Assembly (NCBI RefSeq): GCF_048771995.1
Contig: NC_133050.1
Span: 6,026,501 to 6,090,500, forward strand
Source: Taeniopygia guttata
Taxonomy: Eukaryota > Chordata > Aves > Passeriformes > Estrildidae
DNA: 64,000 nucleotides
Direction: 5' to 3'
Shown here one piece after another: positions 43,796-55,917 of the stretch. Each line of letters starts with the position of its first letter. The first letter of the stretch is position 1. The notes beneath the pieces were generated by a model that did not search any database, was not told the DNA's origin, and worked only from the letters and a program-made list of their open reading frames with translations. A program made the translations under genes and the position numbers.

Positions 43796-44985
43796 CCCCG
43801 GTTCCCCCACGGCTCCGGTCCCCGCCCAACCGGACCTGCCGGGCCAGCGGCTCCTCCTGCGTGTCCCCCCGAGGCCTCACCTCCGACCCCCGGTGCTGCT
43901 CTCTGCTCTTACCAGGCGGCCCCGGTGTCCCGGTATCCAGGCGTTACCCCGGGGGTCGCGGGGGCCGCTCCAGCAGCTGCCACCGACAGCAGCCAGGGAG
44001 TCACTTGGGGAATTTCTCCTGTGGCTCCTGGGGCAGTTATTTATAGGAATCTCCAAATCCTTCCACTCCAGCTGCTCCTGGACCGCACAGTGACCCCATC
44101 CCGGGACCAGGACACCGACCCGTTCCTGCCCGGGACCAGGACACCGACCTGTCCCTGCCCGGTCCCCTCAAAACACCCTCTGAACAGACCGAGAGTGACA
44201 TATGAATCCCACAGGTGAGCCCAAACCTGGAGCAGCTCCTGGCAGAGGTAGAATCTGTGGATTTGGATTTTGGTCAGCAGCATGAATTTGTTATTTTCTT
44301 GAAGCCGATTTAATTCTCCTCCAGCCTCAGTGTGGGGCTGGGCATAGGGGCAGTGGGACAGGAGCTGCTCCTGCTGCCTCAGGAAGGTGAGGAGAGTTGG
44401 GATCACAAACCCATGGAGATCACTCAGTGTCAGTGTCACCCTTCCCCGCACTCCCTCCAGGTGAAATCAGACTTTTCCTGTCCCCTCTGCACGGTGACAG
44501 CCTGGTGGTGCCACAGCAGAGGGTTAGGCAGAGCCTGTTACCCTCTCTCAGCTGTGACACAGCCCCAAAAACGCCCAGGGAACAGCCCAAAACAAGGCCC
44601 AGCCTCCCTGCAGAGCTGGGAAAAGTCAAAAAGACACCACCAGGCCTGGGGTGGGTGTAGGACAGTTGGATGTGGGCTCCTGACAACCTCTTTTCCAACA
44701 GCCACCACCAGCAGCCAGAGGTTCCTTCAGGTGAGAGCAGCTCTCTGAGGGTCCCACTGTCCTTTCTGTGCCTCCCACCCCAAAAATGGACCCAGGCCAT
44801 GAAGAAAAATCCCTGATTTTCTGCCCCACACAACAGCATCTGGTGGCCAACAGCCAACAGCAGCTCCTGCTCAGTGCAGGGATGGTGCAGCTGGATCACA
44901 AAGTTCCTTTCATCTCTCCTTTCCCCCACAGGGAACAGTAGAACAACCCCAGGCTCAGCTGCTGTCGGGCCAAACCCAGACCAGG
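43796..44985. other. Gene-free interval between SCAMP3 and CLK2
   Basis: Unique sequence of about 1.2 kb with no supported exon or transposon. It lies between the SCAMP3 upstream minisatellite and the 3' end of CLK2. Confidence 0.5.
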
Positions 44986-44988
44986 TGC

Positions 44989-45009
44989 TTTATTCACTTC
45001 ATATTTATT
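44989..45009 (-). terminator. Paired CLK2 polyadenylation signals
   Basis: Two minus-strand AATAAA words at 44994-44989 and 45009-45004, about 490-505 bp after the CLK2 stop codon. Confidence 0.75.
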
Positions 45010-45377
45010 TTTCACAAAGACTGTACAAAATTCTTATAAAACTCTGGTGTGGGGATGGGCTATGACATTGATCCAAAAAATAATTCCCATGCAGTCCCAC
45101 CAGTTCCATAACTTACAAGGAAACAGATAAGCTACAGAGAGCTGCGAGTCCTGGAGTATTTACACCGAGGAGGGCAGGAACAGGAGACAAAGCAACACAG
45201 GACAAGAGGTATTTACAGCACGGACACACAGGCCCCCCTCACCTCACGAGAACGGCAGCAGCGACAGCAGGTCAGGCCCGTGGTGCTCCTAGGCTGACAG
45301 AGAATCTGGGCTATTTACAGTATCTCACATATTAACAGCTTTACAAACTTGTCCAGGAAGTTCATCTCATGTATAAA

Positions 45378-45414
45378 AAAAAAAAAAAAACCAAAAAAAA
45401 AAAAAAACCAAAAA
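45378..45414. repeat. A-rich tract in CLK2 3' UTR
   Basis: Two runs of A separated by ACC on the plus strand, so a U-rich tract in the CLK2 mRNA about 100 nt after the stop. Confidence 0.85.
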
Positions 45415-45495
45415 GAAAAGCACCAAGTGTCTGAATAGAAATCACACAGGCCTCCACGGGGGCTAGAATCCGAGGGCTGGCTGGCACCTGTGGCG

Positions 45496-48400
45496 TCACC
45501 GGCTGATGTCCCGGCTCGAGTCCCACATTTTTGTGCTGGGCTCCATGCCTAGCATGTCAAAGAAGGGGTGCTTGAGGGCCTCGGCCAGGGTGACACGCTT
45601 GGAGGGTTCATACTCCAGCATGCTCTCGATGAGGTCGAACAGGCGGTGGTGGTCCTCGGCCTCCGAGGTCAGGTATCGCTGCCAGGAGGAGAGGGAAAGT
45701 GAGGCTCGAGGAGGCTACACCCCGTTCTGGGATGTTCCCCAAACTCAGGGATGTTTGTTCACACCATCACTCAGCCTGCAGCTGAGCTCTGCACTCCTCT
45801 ATCCAAAACTGACAGATTTTCACACACCCTCCCTTCCCCGGGCACTTCCTGAACTTTTCGTGCTCTCCTTGTCCTCCACTTCACATTAAACTCAGGCTGC
45901 TGCAGCTTCCTGTTGCTGGGACAGCCAAGGATCCCTTCAACCACTCTTCTGCTGGCCCAAACTTGCCCAGAGGGAGAATCTGAGCAGGGGCCAAGCTGCC
46001 TTACCCGCAGTGGTTTGCAATTCTCCCGAACGTAGCGTCCAGCTGAGGTGTTCTCATCCCAGTCCAGGCGGCCGTGGTAGAAATATTTCTGTTTCCTGCC
46101 AGAGTAAGAGGTGGCAGCAGGTTACACCTGAGCACAACACACCCTGCAACAGCAGCAGCGAGGTGCCAGCCCAGTGGGACACAGCAGTTCTAAAGTGGGA
46201 TCTGCCCATGGAGCAGGAGGGTGGCAAACCTGCAGTGCCCAGCTGGCCTTGCTCACCTTGTCTTCCGGACCATCCGAGAAGGAATTGGCCCCAAAATCCT
46301 CTCCATCATGGCCAGGTGCTCCCGGTTGTCGTGTGTCTGGGAGAGAGAAATGTAAAGGGAAGGCATGGAACAGATTCCAGTGGTTCTGCCTCCAGCCCTG
46401 GGTATTCCCCCACCCAGAACCCCTTCCTGGCCAATGCCTTGGGTGTCTCCACAAGACTGCAGTGATGGAGGGACCCCCATCAGTCTCAGGGAAGCAGCCA
46501 GCATCCTCTCACAGCTGGGAAATACCCACACAACACAGTTCTCACCTGGAAAAGGGTGAAACCCACATAATACTCAAAGATGATGCAGCCAATACTCCAC
46601 ACATCACAGGGCTGGCTCCAGCCAAGCTCTGAAAAACAATGTCATTTAAATAAATGATCCAGTTACAACCCAAGAGTCCAAATCCCTCTTTCTTTTAGAA
46701 ATAAATAACTGATAAAAAAAAATAAAAAATATCCCATTCCAGCCAGGCTTCTGGTGCTCTGCTGGCAATATACCGCCCACCTTATGATGGATCAAGGAAT
46801 CAGCAAGGTTGGAAAAGACCTTCAAGATCACCAACTCCAACCTGTGACCAATCCCCACCTTGTCACCCAGTCCAGGACACTGAGTGCCACATGGAGCCAT
46901 TCCTTGGACACCTCCAGGAATGGGGACTCCAAACCTCCCTGGGCAGCCCCTTCCAATGCCTGACCACCCTTTCCAGGAAGAAAATTCCTCCTGATGTCCA
47001 ACCCTGGCCCAACTTGAGGCCATTTCTTCTTGTCCTGTCCCTTGCTCCCTGGGTGCAGAGCCCAAGCCCCCATGAGGAAGTTGTGGAGAGTGAGGGGTCC
47101 CCCCTGAACCTCCTTTTCTCCAGATGAAACAAACCCAGAATAATGACAGGGCTGTAGCCATGGTCTTCTCAGGAAACAGCACTGCCAAGCTGTTAAATCA
47201 AGCACTTCCCATCTCCCAGGGCAAACCCACAAAGCTCCTGAATGATGTGGAAGCCAAGCCCAACACTCCCCAGCCCTCAAGGGGCACCCCTACCCTGGCA
47301 CAGACCCAGTGGCACCTTACCCAGGATGACTTCAGGGGCCCGGTAGTGCCTGGTGGAGACGATGGTGCTGTGATGCTCGTGGTCAAAGGTGGCACTGCCA
47401 AAATCCACCACCCTGATGGCCGTGCTCTTCACGCTCCTCTCATCCCGTTTCTGCAAGGGGCACAATGGGATCCATCACCTGGGAGCTCCAGCCCCTGCCT
47501 TACACAGCTGAGGGAACCACTGGAGGGGAGTTTTGGCAGCCCCACAGCTCGGCCCCAAACAAGCTCCCACCACCACGGGGTCACCGTGGCTCGCTCAGCA
47601 CTGCCTGGCAGGTCATGCACAGCCCTGAAGGACTGCGTGGAGCCCACATATCCCCTGGGGCTGTGTCTCTCCTCTGGCAAGGTCAGGGACACCAAGAGGA
47701 GAGCCAAGTCGAGGCAGTGCGTTACCTTTTCCAGGTTGTAGGAGAGCTCGTAGTCAGAGTTCACGAAGAGGATGTTCTCTGGCTTGAGGTCAGTGTGGGT
47801 GAGTTTATTGTCATGCAGAACTGAGGGAGCAAAGAGAGTCTGGGTGAGGGGAGAGAAGCAGAACAAGGCTGCACCCCCCCTAAAAAGCCACCACTGGTTC
47901 AGTTTGCTCATACTGGCACCAGTTTAACCCACATTTCAACCTGTTGTGAACAGCCAGGCAAAGCCCAGGCCACAATGCTTCAGCAGAAGCACAAAATTTA
48001 TTGTATTGATCACCAGAAGGTGAAGGGGGGTGGATGCTGGAGTGCTCTGAGCTACTGCCAGCCCACAAGCATCAGAAAATGAAGAGCACTCATTCCCAGA
48101 GGGACAGGAAGGCTCATGCTCAGAACCACAGCAAAAACTTGTTGCTCTGGGCCACCAGTTGCAGAAGTGCAACCCACTCAGCTCCCCAGGTCAGCCCAAA
48201 GCAGGGGAGAGCAGCAAGGAACACTTACACTTCACAGCCTGGCACACCTGGAAGGCCATGTGCCGTACTTGGTGGATGGGGTAAGGCAGGTAGTTGTTAT
48301 CCTTCAGGAAATCAAAGGTGCTGAGCCCCAGCAGCTCGAAGGAGATGCACATGTGGCCGTGGTAGTCAAACCAGTCAAACATCCTGACACAGAGACTGAC

Positions 48401-51400
48401 AGAAACATTCCAGTTGGGAACAGCTCTGCAGGCACTGCTCAGCTGTGTCACCCCCTGCTCAGTCTGCATCTCACAGCAAGCCAAGATGCTTCCAAAACTA
48501 TCCAGGATCACATTTAACCACACAACACCAAGCACCTCTTCCACCCCAGCCCTGAAACCAGCCCTTCCTGCTGAGCACCAAGAGCACACTCACTTTGTGT
48601 TCTCAGGATCCTTCTCGTTGATTTTCTCCAGCACGTTGATTTCCAGCCGAGCAGCCTCTTTGTATTTCTCTACATTTTTGATGATTTTCAGAGCAACACG
48701 TGCACCACCCCTGCAGGAGAAACAGAAGAAAGCACAAGGTGAGCCCTGAGCAGGTAACAGGGGCTGTGCCCTGTGAAAGGGACCTTCTGAGCAGCCTCCC
48801 TTGCTCAAGCAGCTTATTATTAAGGGGTGTTCACCAAAGGTTTCCCTTTCCCTCCCTACAAAACAGCCCTGAAGCTTTCCCCAGTACACGGGCAACACAA
48901 ACAGGGTGAGAGCCTGGAGCAGCAGATATTGGAAACCAGGAGACTGATTTTCCCCCCCAGGCTCCCATGGGCCAAGGCTCCATTTCCAGCTGTGGTCTCT
49001 CCTTTCCCCACATACCTCCGGTGATCCATGCACTGCACCACTCTGCCGAAGGTGCCTTCCCCCAGGGTGCTGATAATCTCATCTGGGAGGGAGAGAAGGA
49101 GAGGGAAGGAGCTGAGAGAGGGAGCAGGACCTGGCTGCAGCGATACACAGGGCAGAGGAGAATGCATTGCAACACCTAACCTGCACACAGCTGGAGAGAC
49201 CGGAGCAGCGGAAGGCTGACACCGGCTGCACAAGGCAGCTGCCCTAATTCCCTGGCACTTCAGTAACAATACACAATATAAACGTAGCTTTAACAAAAGG
49301 GGAAGGAAAAGGAGAGGGTTTTTCTCTTTAATAAACAATGAAAATAAAATGAAACAGAAAGATAAGACAGATCTGCGACTGCGATGGGAGCTTAACTAGA
49401 GAGCTAAATTATGTTACGATTTGGCTGTACATCTTTCTTGTAGCCAGTCGCCGACGCGATAGATCAGATGCCCCTCGTCGTCGTCCTCCACACTCTTGGC
49501 CCTTCTGCTGCTCTGTCGACTCCGCTGCTGGCCCAGGCAGACAGGGAATTCATCATTCACCAATCAGATTTTCAAACCAGCGCAGCAGCAGCCAGCGTCA
49601 CGCATTGGTTGGTTTGGAAATTCACATGGTTGTTTGAGGAGGGGTTGCAGGAGGAGATTCCCAGCCAATTCATACGGCACAGAGGAATATATAACGATAG
49701 GGATATTGCAAGGGAACATGTCAAGATACAACACACTAGCTCAGAAAAGAAAAAAACAGTTTGCTTTTCGTTGTAGCAAAAAAAAAAAAGGAAAAAAAAA
49801 AGAAAAAGGAAAAAAAAAAAAGAAAAAAGAAAAAAAAAGAACCTACAAACAGCCCCAACCCGAACCAGAGTGACAGCAGAGCTGTCAGAGTGAGGGAGCT
49901 GAGGGGCATGGAAAGGGCTGGCTGCTCTCGCTCCCACGGGGGCTCAGAGAGGAACAGCACCGGCCTTCGGGTCCTGGGGACTGCCTGAGCACGCCGAGGG
50001 CCAGAGGCCACGGGGAAGGGCTCCCCGGCCCCACGGCCGCAGCACAGCAAGGGCAGCAGGAGGCAGGTGCTGGCAGGTCCTGCACAAGCCCAGGCTGCCC
50101 CCACAGGCACCCCTATCCCACTCCAATAACCGCCCACACAGCTTCCCCCAGCCCCGACACTCAGGGAAAGATGAATTCCGAGAATTCAGAAAAGCAGCTC
50201 TAGATACAATGATCCATCCAAAACGGAAAGTTCGCAGTGACTGCCTGGGGAAAGATGGACAGTTCTTCCTAGACCCTCCCCCAAAGAAGCTGATCCTGGA
50301 AGGACTAACTTCCAGAAGAGAAGCAGAACCCAACAGGGAACAGGGACAGCCTGGGATGAGGCAGATAAGAGGTTTATGCCGGAGAAGAGAAAATTCCTGC
50401 CTTCGGTTCCTCAGCTAAGCATCCCCATACCTGGGAGCAACCAGACAGCAGATTTGGGACCCAAATCCAGCCCCCAATCCCCTCCCTGGACACAGAGCCA
50501 GAACAGACCAGACAACACTGAGAGCTCCACACACAGAGCAGAGAATGTGTCTGGGGTCTAACAGAAGTGGAAGGTGAACAGCAGAACAGACAAGAAGAGA
50601 AAGCCAGGGATGCTTCCGGGAAGAGCCTGGGATGGTTCTGCCTCCACCTGAGCTGAGTGCTTCAAAAGCTGTGCGCCTCCACAAAGCCCACATCAGCTGG
50701 GCCCACCCAGGAGGATCTAAACCCTCAGAGCCAGGGCCCGAAACAGGGACCACAGGGGCAGCCACCCGTCCCAGGCTCTCTGGGACTGGGACCAGCTGAG
50801 CGCTGGCTGTCGGAGCCTTGCACAAATCCTGCCTGGCTGGGGCTCCTCACAGCGCTCCGTGAGGAGATGCAGCACCACCCTGGGGACCCGCCAGCCTCGC
50901 AGGGCACTCCTGTCCTCCCACCTGAGAGAGGGCCTGAGCCACCCGTGCCCAGCTGGCACCACGGCGCACAGGGACGTGGGCAGGAACGCTGTGCACCGAA
51001 ACTCCTCTAACACACACACACACACTCACACTTCAAGCCGACTCGGAGAGAGCTTTATAAAGTGATTTTTCTACTTACCCAGCTCAGCACCTGGGAGAGA
51101 AAGGTTACAGGGCAGGCGCGGCACGGCAGGATACTCACCGATGAGGAGCGGCTAAAGGACCGGCTGCGGCGCCGCCTCCGCCTGTGCTTACGCCGGCTGC
51201 TTTTGCAGCTCCGGTAGCTGCCCTCGCGGTCCCGGGAGCGCCGGTACTCGTAGGAGTGGCGGTACTCGGGCTCGTAGTAGGCGTCGCCCCGCTCGCGGCT
51301 GTAGTCGTTGCGCCGGTAGCTGTCACAGTAACGGCGGTCGTAGGCCCGTCGGTCTGCGGAGTGGTCGTCGTAGCTGGGCAGGGGGGGAGGTGGAGGGGTG

Positions 51401-53845
51401 ATGTTGTTACTTTTTGGGTGTTACGAGCTCACAGAGAACCCAGCACACCCCAGATAGCTCTGCTGTCTAAAATTAACAGGATGGCTTCTGAGGTAATGCT
51501 GGAAACGGAAAAAAGTTTAATAAAAGACAAAACAGCAAAGGTCTGACAGAGAAAAACCGAGCCAGGGGTAAGAGGTTCTTGTTCCTGCTAAAACACCCCA
51601 CAAAAGGGATTATTCCCTTTGTTCTCTTCTTTTTCTAGTGAGACCTCTTGGCCTGTGTCAAGTTGGGCAACCCCAGGTCTAAGGTGAAGTCCCAAAGGTC
51701 TAATGAGGTGTCTTTGTACCAAATAGAGATAAGAAACTTCTGGGCTTTTTGCCTTTTTAAGCAGACAAATAATAATTTAGTCACTCCATCAACAGAGGTC
51801 ACATTCCTACATCGGGGAATGCTGAGGGGTTGGAATGGACTTGAAGATCATCATCATCACCTCTCACTAGACCAGACTGCCTTGTCCAATCTGGCCTTGA
51901 ACGCTGACAGGGTTGGGGCATCCACATCCAACCTGTGTGCCAGTGTCTCACCACCCTCACAGGGAAGATCTTCCCAAGCCTAGCCTAAATTCCCTCTCTT
52001 TCAATTTGTACCCATTATTCCTTGTCCTATCACTACAGCTCCTCATGGAGGGTCCCTCTCCAGTTTCCTTGTAGGTCCCTTTTAATACTGGAAGGTGCTG
52101 TGAGGTCACACAATCTTTTCTTCTCCAGGCTGGAAAACTCTCCCAGCCCAAATTCTCTTGCAATCTTCTCTTCTTCAGGCTGGAAAACGCTCCCAGCCTA
52201 ATTTCTCTCACAACCTTCTCTTCTCCAGGCTGGAAAACGCTCCCAGCCCAAATTCTCTCACAACCTTCTCTTCTCCAGGCTGGAAAACTCTCCCAGCCCA
52301 AATTCTCTCACAACCTTTTATTCTCCAAGCTGGAAAACTCTCCCAGCCCAAATTCTCTCACAACCTTCTCTTCTCCAGGCTGGAAAACTCTCCCAGCCTA
52401 ATTTCTCTCACAACCTTCTCTTCTCCAGGCTGGAAAACTCTCCCAGCCCAAATTCTCTCACAACCTTCTCTTCTCCAGGCTGGAAAACTCTCCCAGCCTA
52501 ATTTCTCAGGGACACTGAGGGACACTCTGAGCTGAGGACCCCAAATCTTCCTGTACTGAAACTGTGAAGGGATAAAAGCTCAGCAGGTCCCTCCTTGAAG
52601 GCACCAGCCAGAGCTGTGAACTTTGTTATTGCACCAAGATTAAACATTTTTAAGGACTGAGATGTCTGAGACTCTGCTGTGAGAAACCAGGGCTGAGCCA
52701 GTAAGAAAACTGGTCTGACTGGGACCGTGGGGTGTGCAGGGAGTCATATTGGGTCACTGAAGCCACCTCTGTGGGCTCAGTCCCAGCTCAGGAGGTGGAG
52801 TGGCACTGCCAGAGGGGCTCCTGGGTGGAAGGACAGGGAAGTTTCCCCAGGAAGGGAGTGAGGGGCTTTGGTGACAAGCACTGCCCAGGCTGTGACAGCT
52901 CAGAGCAGGCCCAGGTCACATGGAACCTGGGTGAGTATGGATGACTAGGCCATGATTAAGGGACTGAAGCATCTCTCTTAATGAGCAGAGACTGTGGGAG
53001 ATGGGCCTCGTTAGTCTGGAGAAGACTGAGAGGAAATCTCATTATTGCACATCAATATCTCCAAGGCAGGTGCCAGGATGGTGCCAGACACTTTTCAGTG
53101 GTGCCCAGCAACAGAACAGGGAGCAAAACCATAAACTAAACCACACCTCAACACAGGGAAGAAGCTCTTCCCGTGGAGGGTGGCAGAGCACTGGAGCAGC
53201 TGCCCAGGGCAAGCATGGGGTCCTCTCTCTGAAGACATCCAACTCAATATCTCCAAGGCAGGTGCCAGGATGGTGCCAAACACATTTCAGTGGTGTCCAG
53301 CAACAGAACAGGGAGCAAAGCCATAAACTAAACCACACCTCAACACAGGGAAGAAGTTCTTCCCGTGGAGGGTGACAGAGCAGCTGCCCAGGGCAAGCAT
53401 GGGGTCCCCTCTCTATAGACATCCCACATCAGTATCTCCAAGGCAGGTGCCAGGATGGTGCCAAACACATTTCAGTGGTGCCCAGCAACAGAACAGGGAG
53501 CAAAACCATAAATTAAACCACACCAACACTACCTCACCACAAGGAAGGGTGGCAGAGCACCAGAACAGCTACTCAGGGCGAGCCTGGCACCTCCTTCTCT
53601 GGAGACATCCCAAACCCACCCAGACGTGTCCCCGTGCCACCTGCAGTGGGTGACAGCCCAGAGGGGAGCCCTCACCTCCGGGATCGGACGTGGTAGCTGT
53701 CCTCGCGCCGGTGCCGCCGGTCCCGCTCGCTGCTGCTGGAGCGGGAGCGCGTCCGCCGCCGCTTGTGCTTGCGGCTCCGGTAGCGCTCGTGGTAACTGCC
53801 GCGGCTGCTGCGCTCCGACGAGCGGTACCTCCGGGAGTGCGGCAT
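45496..53845 (-). CDS. CLK2: Dual-specificity kinase CLK2, complete, 12 coding exons
   Basis: Nuclear LAMMER kinase that phosphorylates SR splicing factors. Exons: 53845-53676, 51373-51139, 49527-49431, 49082-49016, 48710-48594, 48395-48229, 47820-47726, 47450-47321, 46628-46546, 46336-46257, 46095-46005, 45678-45496; 504 aa (human 499). The first coding exon opens exactly at the ATG after a CAG acceptor, so a non-coding exon lies upstream (probably 56.5-56.7 kb). An RS-rich N-terminus runs to about residue 140. Glycine loop GEGTFG 175-180, VALK lysine K198, catalytic HTDLKPEN with D295, DFG 332-334 and the signature EHLAMMER 393-400 are all intact. Exon 3 (49527-49431) corresponds to the exon skipped in mammalian CLK isoforms to give a truncated, inactive kinase. 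Confidence 0.96.
46794..47135 (-). mobile_element. CR1 LINE 3' fragment in CLK2 intron
   Basis: Reads on the plus strand as the reverse complement of CR1: AGGTTGGAAAAGACCTTCAA, then CCAACCTGTGACCAATCCCC, then AAGAAAATTCCTCCTGATGT, ending near CTCCTTTTCTCCAGATGAA. It is 5'-truncated and antisense to the plus strand, so sense to CLK2. It lies in the intron between the exons at 47321 and 46628. Confidence 0.92.
49240..49845. other. AT-rich island around CLK2 exon 3
   Basis: About 600 bp of strikingly AT-rich sequence in a GC-rich locus. It spans the introns on both sides of the short CLK2 coding exon 49527-49431 and ends in A-runs broken by G (49776-49842), a pyrimidine-rich tract in the CLK2 transcript. 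Apart from the exon there is no other reading frame of note. Composition suggests conserved intronic splicing control. Confidence 0.6.
51815..52525 (-). mobile_element. CR1 LINE fragment with internal tandem expansion
   Basis: From 51815 the plus strand reads as reverse-complement CR1: TTGGAATGGACTTGAAGATC, then TCCAACCTGTGTGCCAGTGT, then CTTGTCCTATCACTACAG. From about 52103 to 52508 its CTTCTCTTCTCCAGGCTGG segment is repeated about eight times with a 50-bp period. It lies in the CLK2 intron between coding exons 1 and 2. Confidence 0.9.
52103..52508. repeat. 50-bp minisatellite derived from CR1
   Basis: Eight units of about 50 bp: CTTCTCTTCTCCAGGCTGGA followed by AAACTCTCCCAGCCCAAATT and CTCTCACAAC. 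Units differ by single changes (CCAAATT or CCTAATT, AACTC or AACGC). The unit lies in its expected place within a CR1 copy. Confidence 0.93.
52950..53628 (+). mobile_element. CR1 LINE fragment with an internal segment in three copies
   Basis: Plus-strand CR1 begins around the GGACTGAAGCATCTCTCTTA word. The segment starting AATATCTCCAAGGCAGGTGC and running through GTGGTGCCCAGCAACAGAAC, AGGGAAGAAGCTCTTCCCGT and GGGCAAGCATGGGGTC occurs three times, at about 53050, 53248 and 53431, with a period of 183-198 bp. The element ends near CCAAACCCACCCAGACGTGT. It lies just upstream of the CLK2 first coding exon donor. Confidence 0.9.
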
Positions 53846-53859
53846 CTGCGGGGACAGCG

Positions 53860-55062
53860 GGGACGGTCAGGCACCCCTGGGGACACTGGGACACCCCTGG
53901 GGACAGCAGGGACAGTGGGGTACCCGTGGGGACAGCAGGGACCCTGTGGGGACAGCAGGGACACTGGGACACCCGTGGGGTCAGCAGGGACCCTGTGAGG
54001 ATGGCAGGGACCCTGTGAGGCACCCATGGGGTCAGCAGGGACAGTGGGGTACCCGTGGGGACAGCAGGAACTGTGGGGTACCTGTAGGGACAGCAAGGAC
54101 CCTGCAAGGCACCCATGGGGTCAGCAGGGATGGTCAGGCACCCCTGGGGACACTGGGACATCCCTGGGGACAGCAGGGACACTGAGACACCCGTGGGGAC
54201 AGCAGGGACCCTGTGAGGCACCCATGGGGTTAGCAGAGACCCTGTGGGGACAGCAGGGACTGTGAGGCACTTGTGGGGTCAGCAGGGACCCTGTGAGGCA
54301 CCTGTGGGGACAACAGGGACAGTGAGGCACCCATGGGGACAGCAGGGACCCTATGAGGAACCTGTGGGGACAGCAGGGACAGTGAGGCACTTGTGGTGTC
54401 AGCAGGGACAATGGGGCACCTGTGGGGATGGCACAGACCCTGTGAAGCCCTTGTGGGGACAACAGGGACCCACAGGGACAGTAAGGACTGTGAGGCAGCT
54501 GTGGGGACAGCAAAGACCCTGCAAGGCACCACGGGGACAGCAGGGACACTGTGAGGATGGCAGGGACCCTGTGAGGCACCCATGGGGTCAGCAGGGACTG
54601 TGAGGCACCCGTGGGGTCATCAAGGACCCTGTGAGGCTGGCAGAGACCCTGTGAGGCACCTGTGGGGACAACAGGGACCCACAGGGACAGTAGGGACTGT
54701 GAGGCAGCTGTGGGGACAGCAGGGACCCTGTGAGGCACCCATGGGGTCAGCAGTGACCCTGTGAGGCACCCGTGGGGACAGCAGGGACAGTGAGGCACCC
54801 ATGGGGTCAGCAGGGACCCCATGAGGACAGCAGAGACCCTGTGAAGTCCCTGTGGGGACAACAGGGACCCACAGGGACAGCAGGGACCCTGTGAGGCACC
54901 CATGGGGTCAGCAGGGACCCCAAGAGGACAGCAGGGACCCTGTGAGGCACCTGTGGGGACAGCAGGGACAGTGAGACACCCATGGGGACAGCAGGGACCT
55001 GTGGGGCACCCGTGGGGACAGTAGGGACAGTGAGACACCCATAGGGACAGCAGGAACCTAAG
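53860..55062. repeat. 1.2-kb minisatellite in CLK2 5' intron
   Basis: About 35 units built on GGGGACAGCAGGGACCCTGT plus GAGGCACCCATGGGGTCAGC, with inserted CCACAGGGACAGTAGGGACT blocks. Unit length is about 33-36 bp. It begins 15 bp upstream of the CLK2 start-codon exon on the minus strand, so it abuts the branch-point and polypyrimidine region of that acceptor. Confidence 0.94.
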
Positions 55063-55350
55063 CCTGACAGAAGTTCCAAAAGGTGGCCTTGAAAATAAGA
55101 CCAGATACTTTGGAGAAATAGAACTATGAAAGATGCATTGTAGTAGGACCCATGAGGGGTAATTTTAAACTATTTGCTTTAAGGTATTTACAGCATGGTG
55201 TGGCTAAAACTGATAAGCCAAAAAAATGATTATAATGTACTGTAATTAAAAAAAATAATTAGAATCTGATTGTGATGGCGTGGATTATAACACCTGTATT
55301 GTCTCACCCTTCACATGAGACTGAGAATAGAATAAAAGTTTTTAAAACAC
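55062..55350. mobile_element. AT-rich segment, possibly a solo LTR fossil
   Basis: An abrupt 290-bp AT-rich block between a GC-rich minisatellite and CR1 sequence, with AATAAAAG near its right end (55331-55338). Composition and signal position resemble a degraded solo LTR of an old endogenous retrovirus (ERVL-like by appearance only). No coding region or clear flanking duplication is visible, and it could be unrelated unique DNA. Confidence 0.25.
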
Positions 55351-55394
55351 CTCTCAGCTGATGCATTTCTGGGTCAGAAAAAGGCATAATCCAG

Positions 55395-55790
55395 AGAATA
55401 GCTCCTCAAGAGATGCCTCAGGTTTACTGCCAAGGGTGGGGAAGGGGCTTGGGGAGCACACCAGGAGCAGCTGGGGGTATTTGGTCTGTTCAGCTGGCAC
55501 TGAGGAGAGATCTCAGGGGGCTTCCTCAGGACAGACAGCTCCAATCTCTGCTCTGTGACAGTGACAGCACCTCAGGGAACGGCTGGAGCTGTGTCAGGGG
55601 GGTTTAGGTTGGATTTCAGGACAAGGTTTTTCCCCCCAGAGGTTGCTGGGCACTGCCCAGGCTCCCCAGGGAATGATCCCAACCCCAGGAGGGTTTGGAC
55701 AACGCTCCCAGGGATGCACAGGGTGGGGTTGTTGGGGTGTCCTGGGGAAGGACATCAGGACTTGCAAACCTTCCCTTCCCAAAGGACATC
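55395..55790 (+). mobile_element. CR1-like LINE fragment
   Basis: Contains GAGATCTCAGGGGGCTTCCT, TTTAGGTTGGATTTCAGGAC, TTTTTCCCCCCAGAGG and GGTTTGGACAACGCTCCCAG followed by GTTGTTGGGGTGTCCTG, in the order expected for a CR1 3' region in sense orientation. It is more divergent than the other copies. Confidence 0.65.
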
Positions 55791-55917
55791 AACAAAACCC
55801 TGCAGACCCTCAGCTCTGCTCATCTGGGGGAAAATGAGAGGCTGGAGCCGAGGGGACACCGAGGTGAGGTGGCACAGCGGGCACAGCCCCTCGCACCCTG
55901 CCTCTCCAACATTCCCC

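Noticed and set aside
55062-55350. Solo LTR with confidence
   Set aside because: AT-rich composition and a polyadenylation word alone are not enough; no clear ends or flanking duplication were seen, so it is listed only as possible.
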